64,000 nt of DNA from Hanleya hanleyi (GCA_036873755.1 JAVTVY010036880.1:62001-126000), one strand, 5' to 3'. Shown: positions 46,601-59,790, counted from the first letter of the stretch. The notes: generated from the sequence alone by a model not told the origin. Numbers and translations: made by a program.

Positions 46601-48745
46601 AAATGTTACTTTTAATGATTTCTTGATTTTGGGATCACAGTGACCTTAACCTTTGACCCACATTTTGGTATGTAACACATGTCCCTCTAATGCATCTACG
46701 GGCAGAAAAAAGTTATTTTCAATTATTTCCTGATTTTGGGGTCACAGTGACCTCGACCTAAATTTTGATACACGACACATCGTCTTCCCTCAATGTATCG
46801 ATGGAGACAAAAAATCATGATTTTTATGAATTTCATAATTTTGGGGGCCACAGTGACCTTGACGTTCGGCCTTGACCTACATTTTGGTACGTGACACAGC
46901 ATGTCCCCCTACTGTATCTACTGACACCAACAATTTTTTTTTAAAGATTTCTTGATTCTGGGGTCACAGTGACCTTGACCTAAATTTTGGTACAAGGCGA
47001 ACCGCGACCCCGTAATTTATCAATGGTCACAAAATCATGATTTTTAACAATTTCACGATTTTGGGGTCACAGTGACCTTGACCTTTTGGTATGTGACACA
47101 TCGTGTCTCCCTAATGTATCTTGGTAGAAATTGTTAATGATTTCCTGATTTTTCGGTCACACGTATTCAACTTTGACCTCGACCTACATTCGGTATGCAA
47201 CACATCGTTCCCTCCTAGGGCATCCATTCACCAAAAATAAGAACTGTAGATGAAAAACTGTCAATGATCAATGATTTCCGGATTATAGGCAAGTGACCTT
47301 TGACCTCTGACCTCAACCTCAATTTTGGTACGCGACACATCGTCTCCCCGTAGGGTATCCACTCACCAAAAATTGGAACTGTGGATAGAAAACTGTCCCA
47401 GGTATAGACCGGACACGAGTAACGGGCAGACTGATGGAAACCGCCATCACATAATACGTCCGCCTTTTGGCGGGCGTATAAAACTGGATCATTTGACCGA
47501 AAAAATATCTTTCTCCAGCAGCTGGAAGCTGATTGGGGATCCTGAATTCAGTGAACAAGCAAGCCAAAGCAATGGTACTACTTTTTGAGGAGCCACAGTG
47601 ACCTTGACGTTCGGCCTTGACCTACATTTTGGTACGCGACACATCATGTCCTCCTAATGTATCAACTGACACAATTTTTTTTTTTAAGATTTCTTGATTC
47701 TGGGGTCACAGTGACCTTGACTATTGACCTAAATTTTGGTACATGACGAACCGTGAACCCGTAATTTATCAATGGACACAAAAAATCATGATTTTTAACG
47801 ATTTTGGGGTCACAGTGACCTTGACCTTTCACCTTGATCTACATTTTGGTATGTGACACATCGTGTCTCCCTAATGTATCTACTGACACAAAAAAATGTT
47901 ATTTTTAATACTTTCCTAATTTTGGGGTCACAGTGACCTTTGACCGTCGACCTTGACCTAATTTTTGGCATGCAGCACTTCATTTCCCCCTATTGAATCC
48001 ACTCACAAAAAATAGCAATTTTTAAAAATGATTTCCTGATTTTTCAGTCACACTGACCTTTGACTTTGATTCTGGGGTAACAGGATTATTGACCTGAATC
48101 TAATTATTGGTACATGACAAAACGGCTCCCCGTAACTTCTCAATGGACTAAAAAAATCATGATTTTCAACAATTTCACACTTTTGATGTCACAGTGACCT
48201 TGACCTTTGACCTTAACCTACATTTTGGTAGGTGACACATCGTGTCCCCCTAATGTACCTACTGACACAAAAAAAATGTTATTTTAATAATTTCCTGATT
48301 TTGGGGTCACAGTGACCTTTGACCTTCGATCTTGACCTAATTTTTTGTACGCGACACTTCATTTACCCCCTATTGAACCCACTCACAAAAAATTAGAAAT
48401 TTTTAATGATTTCCTGATTTTTCGGTCACACTGACCTTTGACCTCTGACCTCGACCTACATTCGGTATGCAACACATCGTTCCCTCCTAGGGCATCCACT
48501 CACCAAAAATTAGAACTGCAGATGGAAAACTGTCATTGATCAATGATTTTCTGATTTTGGCCAAGTGACCTTTGACCTCTGACCTCGACCTCAATTTTCG
48601 AGTCTCCACCTAGCGTATCCAATCACAAAAAAATTGCAACAGTGGATAGAAAACATTCACAGATAGCCTATAACCGGACACGAACACTTCAGTGATTTTC
48701 TGTTTTTCAGGCCAGTGACCTTTGACCTCTGACCTCGACCTTCAT
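46601..48745 (+). repeat. degenerate tandem array rich in GGTCAnnnTGACC motifs
   Basis: Units of roughly 100-130 bp: GATTTCCTGATTTTGGGGTCACAGTGACCTTGACCTTTGACC, then ACATTTTGGTA(C/T)GTGACACATCGTGTCCCCCTAATGTATC and a poly-A-like ACACAAAAAA. Perfect GGTCAnnnTGACC sites start at 46740, 46962, 47065, 47704, 47808, 47926, 48305 and 48424; several others differ by one base. Many are followed by TGACCTTTGACC, a DR1-type arrangement. The 13-mer equals the core of a canonical oestrogen response element. No coding potential. Mirrored at 52890-55030. Confidence 0.9.
47329..47585 (+). repeat. subrepeat ending in AAGCAATGGTACTACT, copy 1
   Basis: TACGCGACACATCGTCTCCCCGTAGGGTATCC ... CCGGACACGAGTAAC ... 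TACGTCCGCCTTTTGGCGGGCG ... GATCCTGAATTCAGTGAAC. Repeated at 48752-49010 with few differences. Includes a small inverted repeat CGCCTTTTGGCGGG. Confidence 0.9.
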
Positions 48746-48751
48746 TTTGGT

Positions 48752-49010
48752 ACGCGACACATCATCTCCCCGTAGGGTATCCACTCACCAAAAATTGGAA
48801 CTGTGGATAGAAAACTGTCCCAGATATAGACCGGACACGAGGAACTGACAGACGGACGGAAACCGCCATCACATAATACGTCCAACTTTTGGCAAGCGTA
48901 TAAAAATGGATCGTTTGGCCAAAACAATATCTTTCTCCAGCAGCTAGAAGCTGATTGGGGATCCTGAATTCAGTGAACAAGCAAGCCAAAGCAATGGTAC
49001 TACTTTCTCA
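48752..49010 (+). repeat. subrepeat, copy 2
   Basis: Partner of 47329-47585; the CGCC/GGCG pairing is partly lost here (CAACTTTTGGCAAG). Confidence 0.9.
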
Positions 49011-49290
49011 GGGTGAAAATTACTAATGCAGTAAACAGGTCCCTGGGTTGACTTGCACTACAGAGCCTCAACTAGATGGTAGAGCACTGCTGATAAAGGG
49101 TCCTCCTTTCGTATGCCCCAAAAGGGCCTCAACTCCTTCTAATAGACATACAACTACAAATGTAGTGTATACATGTGGTAGCACAACAACCCCTAAGCCA
49201 GACAGTTTCAGTCTGTATATTGGTACTCAATGAATGGAAAATGCAGATTTGGTTGAATGCAGTCTAAGATGAGCAGATATTTTTTGGGGG

Positions 49291-49484
49291 TCATTTAGAA
49301 AGTGATCGTATAACATTATTTTCGTTATTTTGGGATTACACTCTCTTAATAGCACAGATACTAGTGCTGAACATTTGGCTGACCCCATGCTGGATCGAAC
49401 CAGCAACCACCAAAATAAGGTACCTGATCACCAGCACTACATGTCAGCGATTGATCTTAACCACTCGACCAACCACCAGCATAC
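49291..49484 (-). mobile_element. tRNA-derived SINE, copy 3
   Basis: On the minus strand: GTTGGTCGAGTGGTTAAGATC (A box), then GCTGGTTCGATCCAGC (B box with a perfect T-arm-like stem), CATGGGGTCAGCC, and the family tail ending GTTATACGATCACTTTCTAAATGA. Better preserved than copies 1 and 2. Same tail as 10702-10896. Confidence 0.85.
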
Positions 49485-50377
49485 ATCTACATGTAGTATA
49501 TTCTATAGCATATTTCAGGCGAGCTCAGATTAATAGCCTTGCTACATGTACCATATCTACGTTCAGTTTCTTTTAATACCACAGTTGTAATTAAGCTTGA
49601 GCACAAATTATATTGGGCAATTGGCTTTATAGGATACACGGGAGTCACTACTCAAGAAAATAACAATACCAATCAGTATACAACAGTGGAGAGATGTTGA
49701 AATGGACAGTTTAGTCGAAATTATCTCTTTGATACTTTGATAATTTATCAGGTGTCATGAAAAGATTGAGCAAATATAATTCCTTACATGCTATCTATAT
49801 CCATGCATGGTGATATTGAATGCAGGGAGGATATAGCCAGAGCTTCTGATTAGCACTATGATTGAGTATGGGGTGATCGCTAACTGCGTATGTAGCAGAA
49901 ATGATGTGCAGAAAGAACGTGTGTGGTTAGGGTGCAGGATCAAAACCCAGAAGTCACTTGTTGAGATCTCAGAATGATTTAGCTCTGTCCCACATATTGA
50001 ATTGTATATTCACAATAGAGATGGGTTATATGTATTGACTAAGGCAAGCAATCTATTGCTTTATTCAATAATTCCAATTTATGTCCTATAATGTGCTATA
50101 TTCATTCAAATATCAGACAAAATGTTGCATTTTGCTTTGTTCCTTTCAAAAATATTATATATATAATCTAGATTAGGTTTTGTATACAGAATCATCAACC
50201 AAAATCTTCAATAACGCTTTTCTTTATTCGGTTTAAGAATATAAATTGAATTATTTTAGGCCATATATTTTCAAAATTATTGAATATTTTTGTGACCAAT
50301 TATTGAATGGTTTTTCTCATCATTCAATATATTATAATGTGCTCAGATTCGACCAGCCAATCAAAGCAGACGAGAAA
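49485..50377. other. no gene recognised; end of the left arm
   Basis: AT-rich unique DNA shared with the right arm. Short frames only. Confidence 0.45.
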
Positions 50378-50462
50378 CATATCTATTTTGTTATCATATA
50401 GCCTCACACCGCTTGAAACCTCACCAAGCGGTGTGAGGCTGTATGATAACAAAATAGATATG
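50378..50462. repeat. 37-bp hairpin at the arm edge
   Basis: Arms 50378-50414 and 50426-50462 pair at 36 of 37 positions, around an 11-base loop (GAAACCTCACC). The hairpin starts within one base of where the giant palindrome arm ends (50379). Confidence 0.95.
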
Positions 50463-51270
50463 GGACCCACATAGCCACAGATACTCGAATCACATTAAGA
50501 TGATAATATATTAAGAATAAAAAATACCTTAATTAATTGTAAAGACCTATCAATTTATCAAGTAATGAAGACGAATCTCTCGACCGAGTATCTGACAAAG
50601 TAGACTGAACAATTTAACCTCGTGCATAAGTACAATTTTTCACTAAAATATCGGTAATGCTTCAAGTTATGCCATGTATGGGACGCTTATTGAGAAACCT
50701 CACACAAAAACTGCTGGATGGCGATAGGAGTTGCCTCCCCTAAATGACAAACTGGCTGGGGGCTACAATTTTCTGCCATGGACAAGGGGAGATAATTGAT
50801 GATAAATTATTGTATTCTGTAATATAAGAAATACTGTTATTCATTCCTGTAATATTACAGAATAATGTATTTGCCTGGACTGTTAATTGTTATTTACAAA
50901 TTCCCCTGTTATTGCCAAAGATGTACATGTACATGCAATATTTAGCATTCATGAACCTAAATGTACATTGTACTGTTAAATGAATGTGGGCAGGTACAAA
51001 ACTGGGTTACCCAACTAATTTGGCCTTCAAGTGCAGAATTTTCCAAAATCGTCTGAACATGGAGCCTAATCAGCTGTAGTAGGCCCCATGGTCCAAATGA
51101 TATGTATTTATATATAAACCCAAGCTACAAGCTCCACATTCTCTATGTATTCCTCTATAAACCCAAGATGTATGAAGTATTTGGGTAAAATGAGAAATGG
51201 GTCATGCTTTTAACCTGGCCACTGTGTCAGCGATTATATATTGAGTTTAATGTCCCTGTTGTTAGCAGTT
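50463..51270. other. unique spacer of the giant palindrome
   Basis: The middle of the window's symmetry, with no recognisable gene. Contains CTGTAATAT...ATATTACAG (~50816/50853), a small inverted repeat. Confidence 0.6.
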
Positions 51271-52165
51271 TGTTTCTCGTCTGTTTTGATTGGCTGGTCG
51301 AATCTGAGCACATTATAATATATTGAATGATGAGAAAAACCATTAAATAATTGGTCACAAAAATATTCAATAATTTTGAGAATATATGGCCTAAAATAAT
51401 TCAATTTATATTCTTAAACCGAATAAAGAAAAGCGTTATTGAAGATTTTGATTGATGATTCTGTATACAAAACCTAATCTAGATTATATATATAATATTT
51501 TTGAATGGAACAAAGCAAAATGCAACATTTTGTCTGATATTTGAATGAATATAGCACATTATAGGACATAAATTGGAATTATTGAATAAAGCAATAGATT
51601 GCCTGCCTTAGTCAATACATATAACCCATCTCTATTGTGAATATACAATTCAATCTGTGGGACAGAGCTAAATCATTCTGAGATCTCAACAAGTGACTTC
51701 TGGGTTTTGATCCTGCACCCTAACCACACACGTTCTTTCTGCACATCATTTCTGCTACATATGCAGTTAGCGATCACCCCATACTCAATCATAGTGCTAA
51801 TCAGAAGCTCTGGCTATATCCTCCCTGCATTCAATATCACCATGCATGGATATAGATAGCATGTAAGGAATTATATTTGCTCAATCTTTTCATGACACCT
51901 GATAAATTATCAAAGTATCAAAGAGATAATTTCGACTAAACTGTCCATTTCAACATCTCTCCACTGTTGTATACTGATTGGTATTGTTATTTTCTTGAGT
52001 AGTGACTCCCGTGTATCCTATAAAGCCAATTGCCCAATATAATTTGTGCTCAAGCTTAATTACAACTGTGGTATTAAAAGAAACTGAACGTAGATATGGT
52101 ACATGTAGCAAGGCTATTAATCTGAGCTCGCCTGAAATATGCTATAGAATATACTACATGTAGAT

Positions 52166-52359
52166 GTATGCTGGTGGTTGGTCGAGTGGTTAAGATCAAT
52201 CGCTGACATGTAGTGCTGGTGATCAGGTACCTTATTTTGGTGGTTGCTGGTTCGATCCAGCATGGGGTCAGCCAAATGTTCAGCACTAGTATCTGTGCTA
52301 TTAAGAGAGTGTAATCCCAAAATAACGAAAATAATGTTATACGATCACTTTCTAAATGA
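52166..52359 (+). mobile_element. tRNA-derived SINE, copy 4 (mirror of copy 3)
   Basis: Reverse complement of 49291-49484 with A box GGTCGAGTGG and B box GGTTCGATCC on the plus strand. Confidence 0.85.
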
Positions 52360-52889
52360 CCCCCAAAAAATATCTGCTCATCTTAGACTGCATTCAACCA
52401 AATCTGCATTTTCCATTCATTGAGTACCAATATACAGACTGAAACTGTCTGGCTTAGGGGTTGTTGTGCTACCACATGTATACACTACATTTGTAGTTGT
52501 ATGTCTATTAGAAGGAGTTGAGGCCCTTTTGGGGCATACGAAAGGAGGACCCTTTATCAGCAGTGCTCTACCATCTAGTTGAGGCTCTGTAGTGCAAGTC
52601 AACCCAGGGTCCTGTTTACTGCATTAGTAATTTTCACCCTGAGAAAGTAGTACCATTGCTTTGGCTTGCTTGTTCACTGAATTCAGGATCCCCAATCAGC
52701 TTCTAGCTGCTGGAGAAAGATATTGTTTTGGCCAAACGATCCATTTTTATACGCTTGCCAAAAGTTGGACGTATTATGTGATGGCGGTTTCCGTCCGTCT
52801 GTCAGTTCCTCGTGTCCGGTCTATATCTGGGACAGTTTTCTATCCACAGTTCCAATTTTTGGTGAGTGGATACCCTACGGGGAGATGAT

Positions 52890-55030
52890 GTGTCGCGTAC
52901 CAAAATGAAGGTCGAGGTCAGAGGTCAAAGGTCACTGGCCTGAAAAACAGAAAATCACTGAAGTGTTCGTGTCCGGTTATAGGCTATCTGTGAATGTTTT
53001 CTATCCACTGTTGCAATTTTTTTGTGATTGGATACGCTAGGTGGAGACTCAAAAATTGAGGTCGAGGTCAGAGGTCAAAGGTCACTTGGCCAAAATCAGA
53101 AAATCATTGATCAATGACAGTTTTCCATCTGCAGTTCTAATTTTTGGTGAGTGGATGCCCTAGGAGGGAACGATGTGTTGCATACCGAATGTAGGTCGAG
53201 GTCAGAGGTCAAAGGTCAGTGTGACCGAAAAATCAGGAAATCATTAAAAATTTCTAATTTTTTGTGAGTGGGTTCAATAGGGGGTAAATGAAGTGTCGCG
53301 TACAAAAAATTAGGTCAAGATCGAAGGTCAAAGGTCACTGTGACCCCAAAATCAGGAAATTATTAAAATAACATTTTTTTTGTGTCAGTAGGTACATTAG
53401 GGGGACACGATGTGTCACCTACCAAAATGTAGGTTAAGGTCAAAGGTCAAGGTCACTGTGACATCAAAAGTGTGAAATTGTTGAAAATCATGATTTTTTT
53501 AGTCCATTGAGAAGTTACGGGGAGCCGTTTTGTCATGTACCAATAATTAGATTCAGGTCAATAATCCTGTTACCCCAGAATCAAAGTCAAAGGTCAGTGT
53601 GACTGAAAAATCAGGAAATCATTTTTAAAAATTGCTATTTTTTGTGAGTGGATTCAATAGGGGGAAATGAAGTGCTGCATGCCAAAAATTAGGTCAAGGT
53701 CGACGGTCAAAGGTCACTGTGACCCCAAAATTAGGAAAGTATTAAAAATAACATTTTTTTGTGTCAGTAGATACATTAGGGAGACACGATGTGTCACATA
53801 CCAAAATGTAGATCAAGGTGAAAGGTCAAGGTCACTGTGACCCCAAAATCGTTAAAAATCATGATTTTTTGTGTCCATTGATAAATTACGGGTTCACGGT
53901 TCGTCATGTACCAAAATTTAGGTCAATAGTCAAGGTCACTGTGACCCCAGAATCAAGAAATCTTAAAAAAAAAAATTGTGTCAGTTGATACATTAGGAGG
54001 ACATGATGTGTCGCGTACCAAAATGTAGGTCAAGGCCGAACGTCAAGGTCACTGTGGCTCCTCAAAAAGTAGTACCATTGCTTTGGCTTGCTTGTTCACT
54101 GAATTCAGGATCCCCAATCAGCTTCCAGCTGCTGGAGAAAGATATTTTTTCGGTCAAATGATCCAGTTTTATACGCCCGCCAAAAGGCGGACGTATTATG
54201 TGATGGCGGTTTCCATCAGTCTGCCCGTTACTCGTGTCCGGTCTATACCTGGGACAGTTTTCTATCCACAGTTCCAATTTTTGGTGAGTGGATACCCTAC
54301 GGGGAGACGATGTGTCGCGTACCAAAATTGAGGTTGAGGTCAGAGGTCAAAGGTCACTTGCCTATAATCCGGAAATCATTGATCATTGACAGTTTTTCAT
54401 CTACAGTTCTTATTTTTGGTGAATGGATGCCCTAGGAGGGAACGATGTGTTGCATACCGAATGTAGGTCGAGGTCAAAGTTGAATACGTGTGACCGAAAA
54501 ATCAGGAAATCATTAACAATTTCTACCAAGATACATTAGGGAGACACGATGTGTCACATACCAAAAGGTCAAGGTCACTGTGACCCCAAAATCGTGAAAT
54601 TGTTAAAAATCATGATTTTGTGACCATTGATAAATTACGGGGTCGCGGTTCGCCTTGTACCAAAATTTAGGTCAAGGTCACTGTGACCCCAGAATCAAGA
54701 AATCTTTAAAAAAAAATTGTTGGTGTCAGTAGATACAGTAGGGGGACATGCTGTGTCACGTACCAAAATGTAGGTCAAGGCCGAACGTCAAGGTCACTGT
54801 GGCCCCCAAAATTATGAAATTCATAAAAATCATGATTTTTTGTCTCCATCGATACATTGAGGGAAGACGATGTGTCGTGTATCAAAATTTAGGTCGAGGT
54901 CACTGTGACCCCAAAATCAGGAAATAATTGAAAATAACTTTTTTCTGCCCGTAGATGCATTAGAGGGACATGTGTTACATACCAAAATGTGGGTCAAAGG
55001 TTAAGGTCACTGTGATCCCAAAATCAAGAA
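52890..55030 (-). repeat. GGTCAnnnTGACC array, mirrored copy
   Basis: Reverse complement of 46601-48745. On the plus strand motifs read GGTCAAAGGTCACTGTGACC, for example at 53326-53345. Includes the mirrored subrepeats at ~52661-52910 and ~54075-54330. Confidence 0.9.
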
Positions 55031-55800
55031 ATCATTAAAAGTAACATTTACATATGCCTGTCGAAGACGAGGTCGTGTAATGCGATGTTGCGTTCTGTCC
55101 ATTCATCCATTAACATTTGTTGTTCATGCGATATCTCTAGTTTCAAGGTATGGAATGGTACCGAACTTTGAGTATACCTTACTCGCATGGCAAAGAGTAG
55201 CCATACATTTTGAGATCAATTTGTCAACGGTCAAGGTCACAGTCCCCCATAACTGAATCAAGTTTAGCTGACTATATGTGTTAGGTTGGAATATTCAGAG
55301 TTCTCTCCCTACATGTATATGGCATTTGTTCTGTGGAGTTGTCTCCCATGTTTGAAACAGCTACATTTAGTTAAACGGTTGTGAAATAAAAACCATACAT
55401 TTATTAATTTAACGGGGAGTGGGGTCCTTTATGAGCTTCATACCTGTTTATTAACTCAAGGACAAAGGTTTACTTCATCATTTTCTTCAACCTTCATGAA
55501 AAATTCTCTCACCTGAAAGGAATCCATTTGCAGGAAAACTACTATTTTCTTGTGTTTGACTACTGTCGATTTCAGTGTGGGATATGTGAGCTCTCGGCTC
55601 TTGTTTCAAGGTCAACTAGTTTCCAAGAGTTAAGCCCATTTTAATTTATCATTCAATATTATAAGATCTGATATATGTTACATTCTCAGAAGCACAAAAT
55701 CGTAGACCTTTCTCTGGATTGCTAGCTACCAATTGGAATCAAGGCTATTAAACAACCTTGCAATTTGGACCAATGTAATTCCATATATACGAGCATATAT
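55031..55800 (-). repeat. dispersed repeat, mirrored copy
   Basis: Reverse complement of 45846-46600. Confidence 0.85.
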
Positions 55801-56127
55801 TGAAGCCCCTTGGGCTCTTGTTAACTTTTGCCCCAGTCCTGTGGGCTATTTCAAGCTAATTTTGCATTGTCTTGGAAAGGTGCGAAAATAAAGCCCCAGC
55901 ATTTCCATTCCGTGAAATATGATATATGGTAATTTCACAAATTTGGCTGCCCAAACCTAACTGGATAATGGTCAATATTTTATCTGCAAATATCTGCTGT
56001 CATTCTCCCCATCCTAATAAAATGAAAACACTGTATTTTCAAGAGACCTCTTGAACAATAATTGGAAAATCAGCGAAGATCTTCCTGCTGTGCTGTGCTA
56101 TTCTGTGCCCAATGTTATGGCAAGCCA

Positions 56128-56662
56128 AAGTGCTTTTTATTCCGAATTTCCGATATCGAAAATTCTATTTCCAATATCGGAAATTGCAATTCCCGATATC
56201 GGAAATAGCATTTCCGATATCGGGAATTAGAATTTCCGATATTGGAAATTCAGTGACAATTTCTGATATCGGAAATAGAATTTCCCATATCGGGAATTCA
56301 ATTTGCGATATCGGAAATTCTATTTCCGATATCGCAAATTGAATTCCCGATATTGGAAGATTGTCACCGAATTTCCGATATCGGAAATGAAAGCTCTGGA
56401 AGCTTTACAAAACCTAGAGTTGCAAATTCCGATATCGGAAATTCAGTGACAATTTTCGATATCGGAAATTGCATTTTCGATAACGGAAATTGAATTTCCG
56501 ATATCGGAAATTCAATTTCCGTTATCGAAAATGCAATTTCCGATATCGAAAATTGAATTTCCGATATCGAGAATTCAATTTCCGATATCGGAAATTGAAG
56601 GTCATTAATTTCGGATATCGGAAATTTTAATTCCGATATCGGAAATTTTAATTCCGATATTT
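56128..56662. repeat. nested-palindrome minisatellite, mirrored copy
   Basis: Reverse complement of 44985-45525, with the same TTTCCGATATCGGAAA core and the same unique break (GAAAGCTCTGGAAGCTTTAC, ~56388). Confidence 0.95.
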
Positions 56663-57215
56663 TTGCAGGAGGTGAAAGACCCAGTAATCCTAGGCTGAAA
56701 TTATTTCACCCAGGCAGTACAAAAATGTAACCAAGACCAGTATTTGAAAGGTAACAAGCTGAGTAGCTAGCAGGTCCTCCGCCAAGTAGCCTAGCTGTTT
56801 GAGAGCATACAGCATATATGCTTCCAATATCTCCTTAAATATAACTTGGAAAGTTGATATGTGTATGTGGAAAGAGACGTTCATCTGGAATTGTTGAGAC
56901 AATTTGAGGAGGTTTAGGAAGCAGTAATGGGTAGTGTAACACTGGAATGTAAGTCTGTAGTTGTATATGGATTTGTGGATGGTGAGGTTTATAAATCGAT
57001 GAGTGGAATAGATCAAGATATCGCGTTCACAACACAGATGGGTACAATATGGGTGAGTGAATTCCAAGATGGTCAATGGCAGCCATCTTGGATTACATAC
57101 TACTTCAATGAAAATCAATACCAATCGCTGTCTAACTGATGTGAAGCACCGTCTCGAGTTTGAAGTTGATTGGTCAAATTGTTGTCGAGATATCACGTTC
57201 ACAAGATCCGAGACG

Positions 57216-58857
57216 GATGAATGAATGAATGAATGAATTTTATTCACCAATAATATATGGGTATAATAACATGTAGGTTGACAAAATAATGGCGGGAATA
57301 AAGCCCCAGGGGGCTTGTTCTATCCCAGTTAGGAATATAATTATAAGTATCTGAATATAGGGAGAATGCGAACGGTGAATAAAAAAAAACTTTAAAACTT
57401 TGGGCATACAATCTAGAAATTATCATCGAGAAACGGGTAAAACTTCGAGTAAATAAGATTTAAGCTTAGACCTGAATAGTGATGAAGATTTTATGGTTTT
57501 GAGAACTGAGGGTAACTTGTTCCATTCCCGTGGCCCCGTGACTCCAATTGTATAATACGAAAGATTAGAGGAATAGAAAGGTCTATATAAATTTACTTCT
57601 TGGTTCCTTGTGGGATAGCGGTGTACTTCAGACAGTTTTGTAAAATAGTTACGGAAAAGAACCGGCATTGTTTCAGGGTGATACAAAAACTTTTGAACCA
57701 GGTTTAAACAGGAATATAAATTCAGATCGTGCAGAGGGGTGATTTTTAGATGAGTGAATAGTGGTTGAGCATGCTCGCGTTTCTGCGATAGAGTAATAAC
57801 TCTGAGGACACGCTTCTGGAGCAATATTAACGGTTTCAGATGAGTCATATATGTGTTTCCCCAGAGGATGTTACAGTAGGATAGGTATGGGTATATCATC
57901 GAATAATATAAGATATGTAGTGTTTTCTTATTTACTGAGTTTTTGATAAAGTTAATAACGCCAGTGTTTCTTGCCACCTTCTTGCAAATGTAGTCAATAT
58001 GGTTTGTCCAGTTTAGTTTATTGTTGAAGAAAACTCCGAGGAATTTGAAACTATTTACTAATTCAATCTCTTCACCGGATATAAATAGCTGTGGCACGTG
58101 CCGCAGGCGCTGCTTGGTGGGATTTATTATCATGAATTTGGTTTTCTTTACGTTTAGTGATAGTCGATTGGCACAAAACCAGATATATAGTTTTTCCAAT
58201 TCCTGTGACATAACAGTGACAGCACTGTCGAGGTGTTTAGAAGTATAAACAACACTGGTGTCATCGGCAAAAAGAATGACCTTAAGTAAATCAGTGGCAT
58301 TATTAATGTCATTAATATATAGTAAAAATAGAAGAGGTCCAAGGATAGATCCTTGGGGTACTACTCCACAAGTGATATTCATGGAACAAGAAAGCATACT
58401 GTTATAGTAGACACATTGTGATCTGTTAGATAAATAGCTTCTGAACCACTTATTTGCTGTGTCGCGAAAACCATAATGGTGTAGCTTAGTGAGCAGTATG
58501 TCGTGATTGACAGTGTCGAAAGCTTTGGAAAGATCCAAGAAAGTAACTGTACTATATTCTCTAGATTCCTTGGCAGTGACCAATATATCATACAGAGAAA
58601 TCGCCGCGTGAGAGGTTGAATGATTAGATCTAAATCCATACTGAGTGTCAGATATAATATTGTTTTTCTCTAAGAAATCTGCGATCCTTTTTATTGCGAG
58701 TTTCTCAATAATTTTACTTAGAGCTGGTAATACAGATATTGGTCTATAATTAGAAAAAAGGTTTGTTTCACCCGATTTGAATATTGGAGTCACTTTGGCT
58801 GATTTAAGAGAATCTGGGACAATACCCGATCTAAAAGACAAGTTCGTAATGTGTGCA
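57216..58857 (-). mobile_element. CR1/L2-type LINE, mirrored copy
   Basis: Minus-strand twin of 42795-44434, with the (GAAT)n complement tail at 57216-57239 and the same truncation point (TGTGCAA, 58857). Confidence 0.9.
57423..58857 (-). CDS. LINE reverse transcriptase, mirrored copy
   Basis: Same protein as the frame ending at 44226. Differences: Met to Ile in KR(M/I)ADFLEKN, Tyr to His in SK(Y/H)LDSAV, Thr to Ala in REH(T/A)QPLF, and one additional Val before PQGSILGP, within the conserved motif preceding the active site. FADDTSVVY is intact. Retaining the reading frame in both twins reflects recent duplication rather than selection. No endonuclease, so not autonomous. Confidence 0.9.
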
Positions 58858-59790
58858 ATGGAATCCAATATCGTCAATGGCAGCCATCTTGGATTTGTAC
58901 CTCAGTGAAAATCAATACCAATGGCCGTCTAATTGATGTGAAGCACATTCTCAAGTTTGAAGTCGATTGGTCGAACTGTTCTCGAGATATCGCATTCACA
59001 AGATGTGGGATGGGCAGAATCCAATATGGTCAATGGCAGCCATCTTGGATTATGTACCTCAGTGAAAACCAATACCAATGGCCGTCTAACTGATGTGAAA
59101 AACCTTCCCTAGTTTGGAGTAGATTGGTTGATTTGTTTTTGAGATATCGTGTTAACAAGATGTGGAACGGTGTGAATCCAATATAGTCCATGGCAGCCAT
59201 CTTGGATTACGTATCTCAGTGAAAATCAAAACCAATGGCCGTTTAACTGATGCGAAGCACATTCTCAAGTTTGAAGTGGATTGGTCAAACTGTTGTCGAG
59301 ATATCGCGTTCACAAGATGTGGGATGGACAAAATCCAATATGGTCAATGGCAGCCATCTTGGATTACGTACCTCAGTGAAAATAAATACCAATGGCCGTC
59401 TAACTGATGTGAAGAACCTTCCCAAGTTTGAAGTCGATTAGTTGAATTGTTCTCGAGATATCGTGTTCACAAGATCTGGGACGGATGGAATCCAATATGG
59501 TCAATGGCAGCCATCTTGGATTACGTACCTCAGTGAAAATCAATACCAATGGCCATCTGACTGATGTAAAGAACATTCCCAAGCTTGAAGTTGATTGGTG
59601 GAAATGTTCTTGAGATATCGCGTTCACAAGATGTGGGACGAACAGAATCCAATATGGTCGATGGCGGCCATCTTGGATTACGTACTTCAGTGAAAATCAA
59701 TACCAATGGCCGTCTAACTGATGTGAAGCACCTTCTCAAGTTTGAAGTCGATTGGTCGAATTGTTCTCAAGATATCGCGTTCACAAGATG

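Larger units (their letters stand above)
39521..50379 (+). repeat. left arm of the giant palindrome (A'B)
   Basis: 10,859 bp that reappear inverted at 51271-63235. The arm edge at the left is AATGGGCCATTGCAATTT, at the right GACGAGAAACA. It holds unit A', the (TCCG)n run, a 157-bp satellite, a LINE, the TTTCCGATATCGGAAA array, the GGTCACAGTGACC array and a SINE. Identity between arms is high wherever compared. Confidence 0.92.
57010..59790 (-). repeat. 157-bp satellite, mirrored copy
   Basis: Reverse complement of 41861-44640, interrupted by the mirrored LINE; AAGATGGCTGCCATTGACC appears on the minus strand at regular spacing. Confidence 0.92.

Noticed and set aside
41811..48745. CRISPR-like or bacterial repeat array
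   Set aside because: The arrays have no constant-length unique spacers, the units are contiguous satellites, and the window is eukaryotic.
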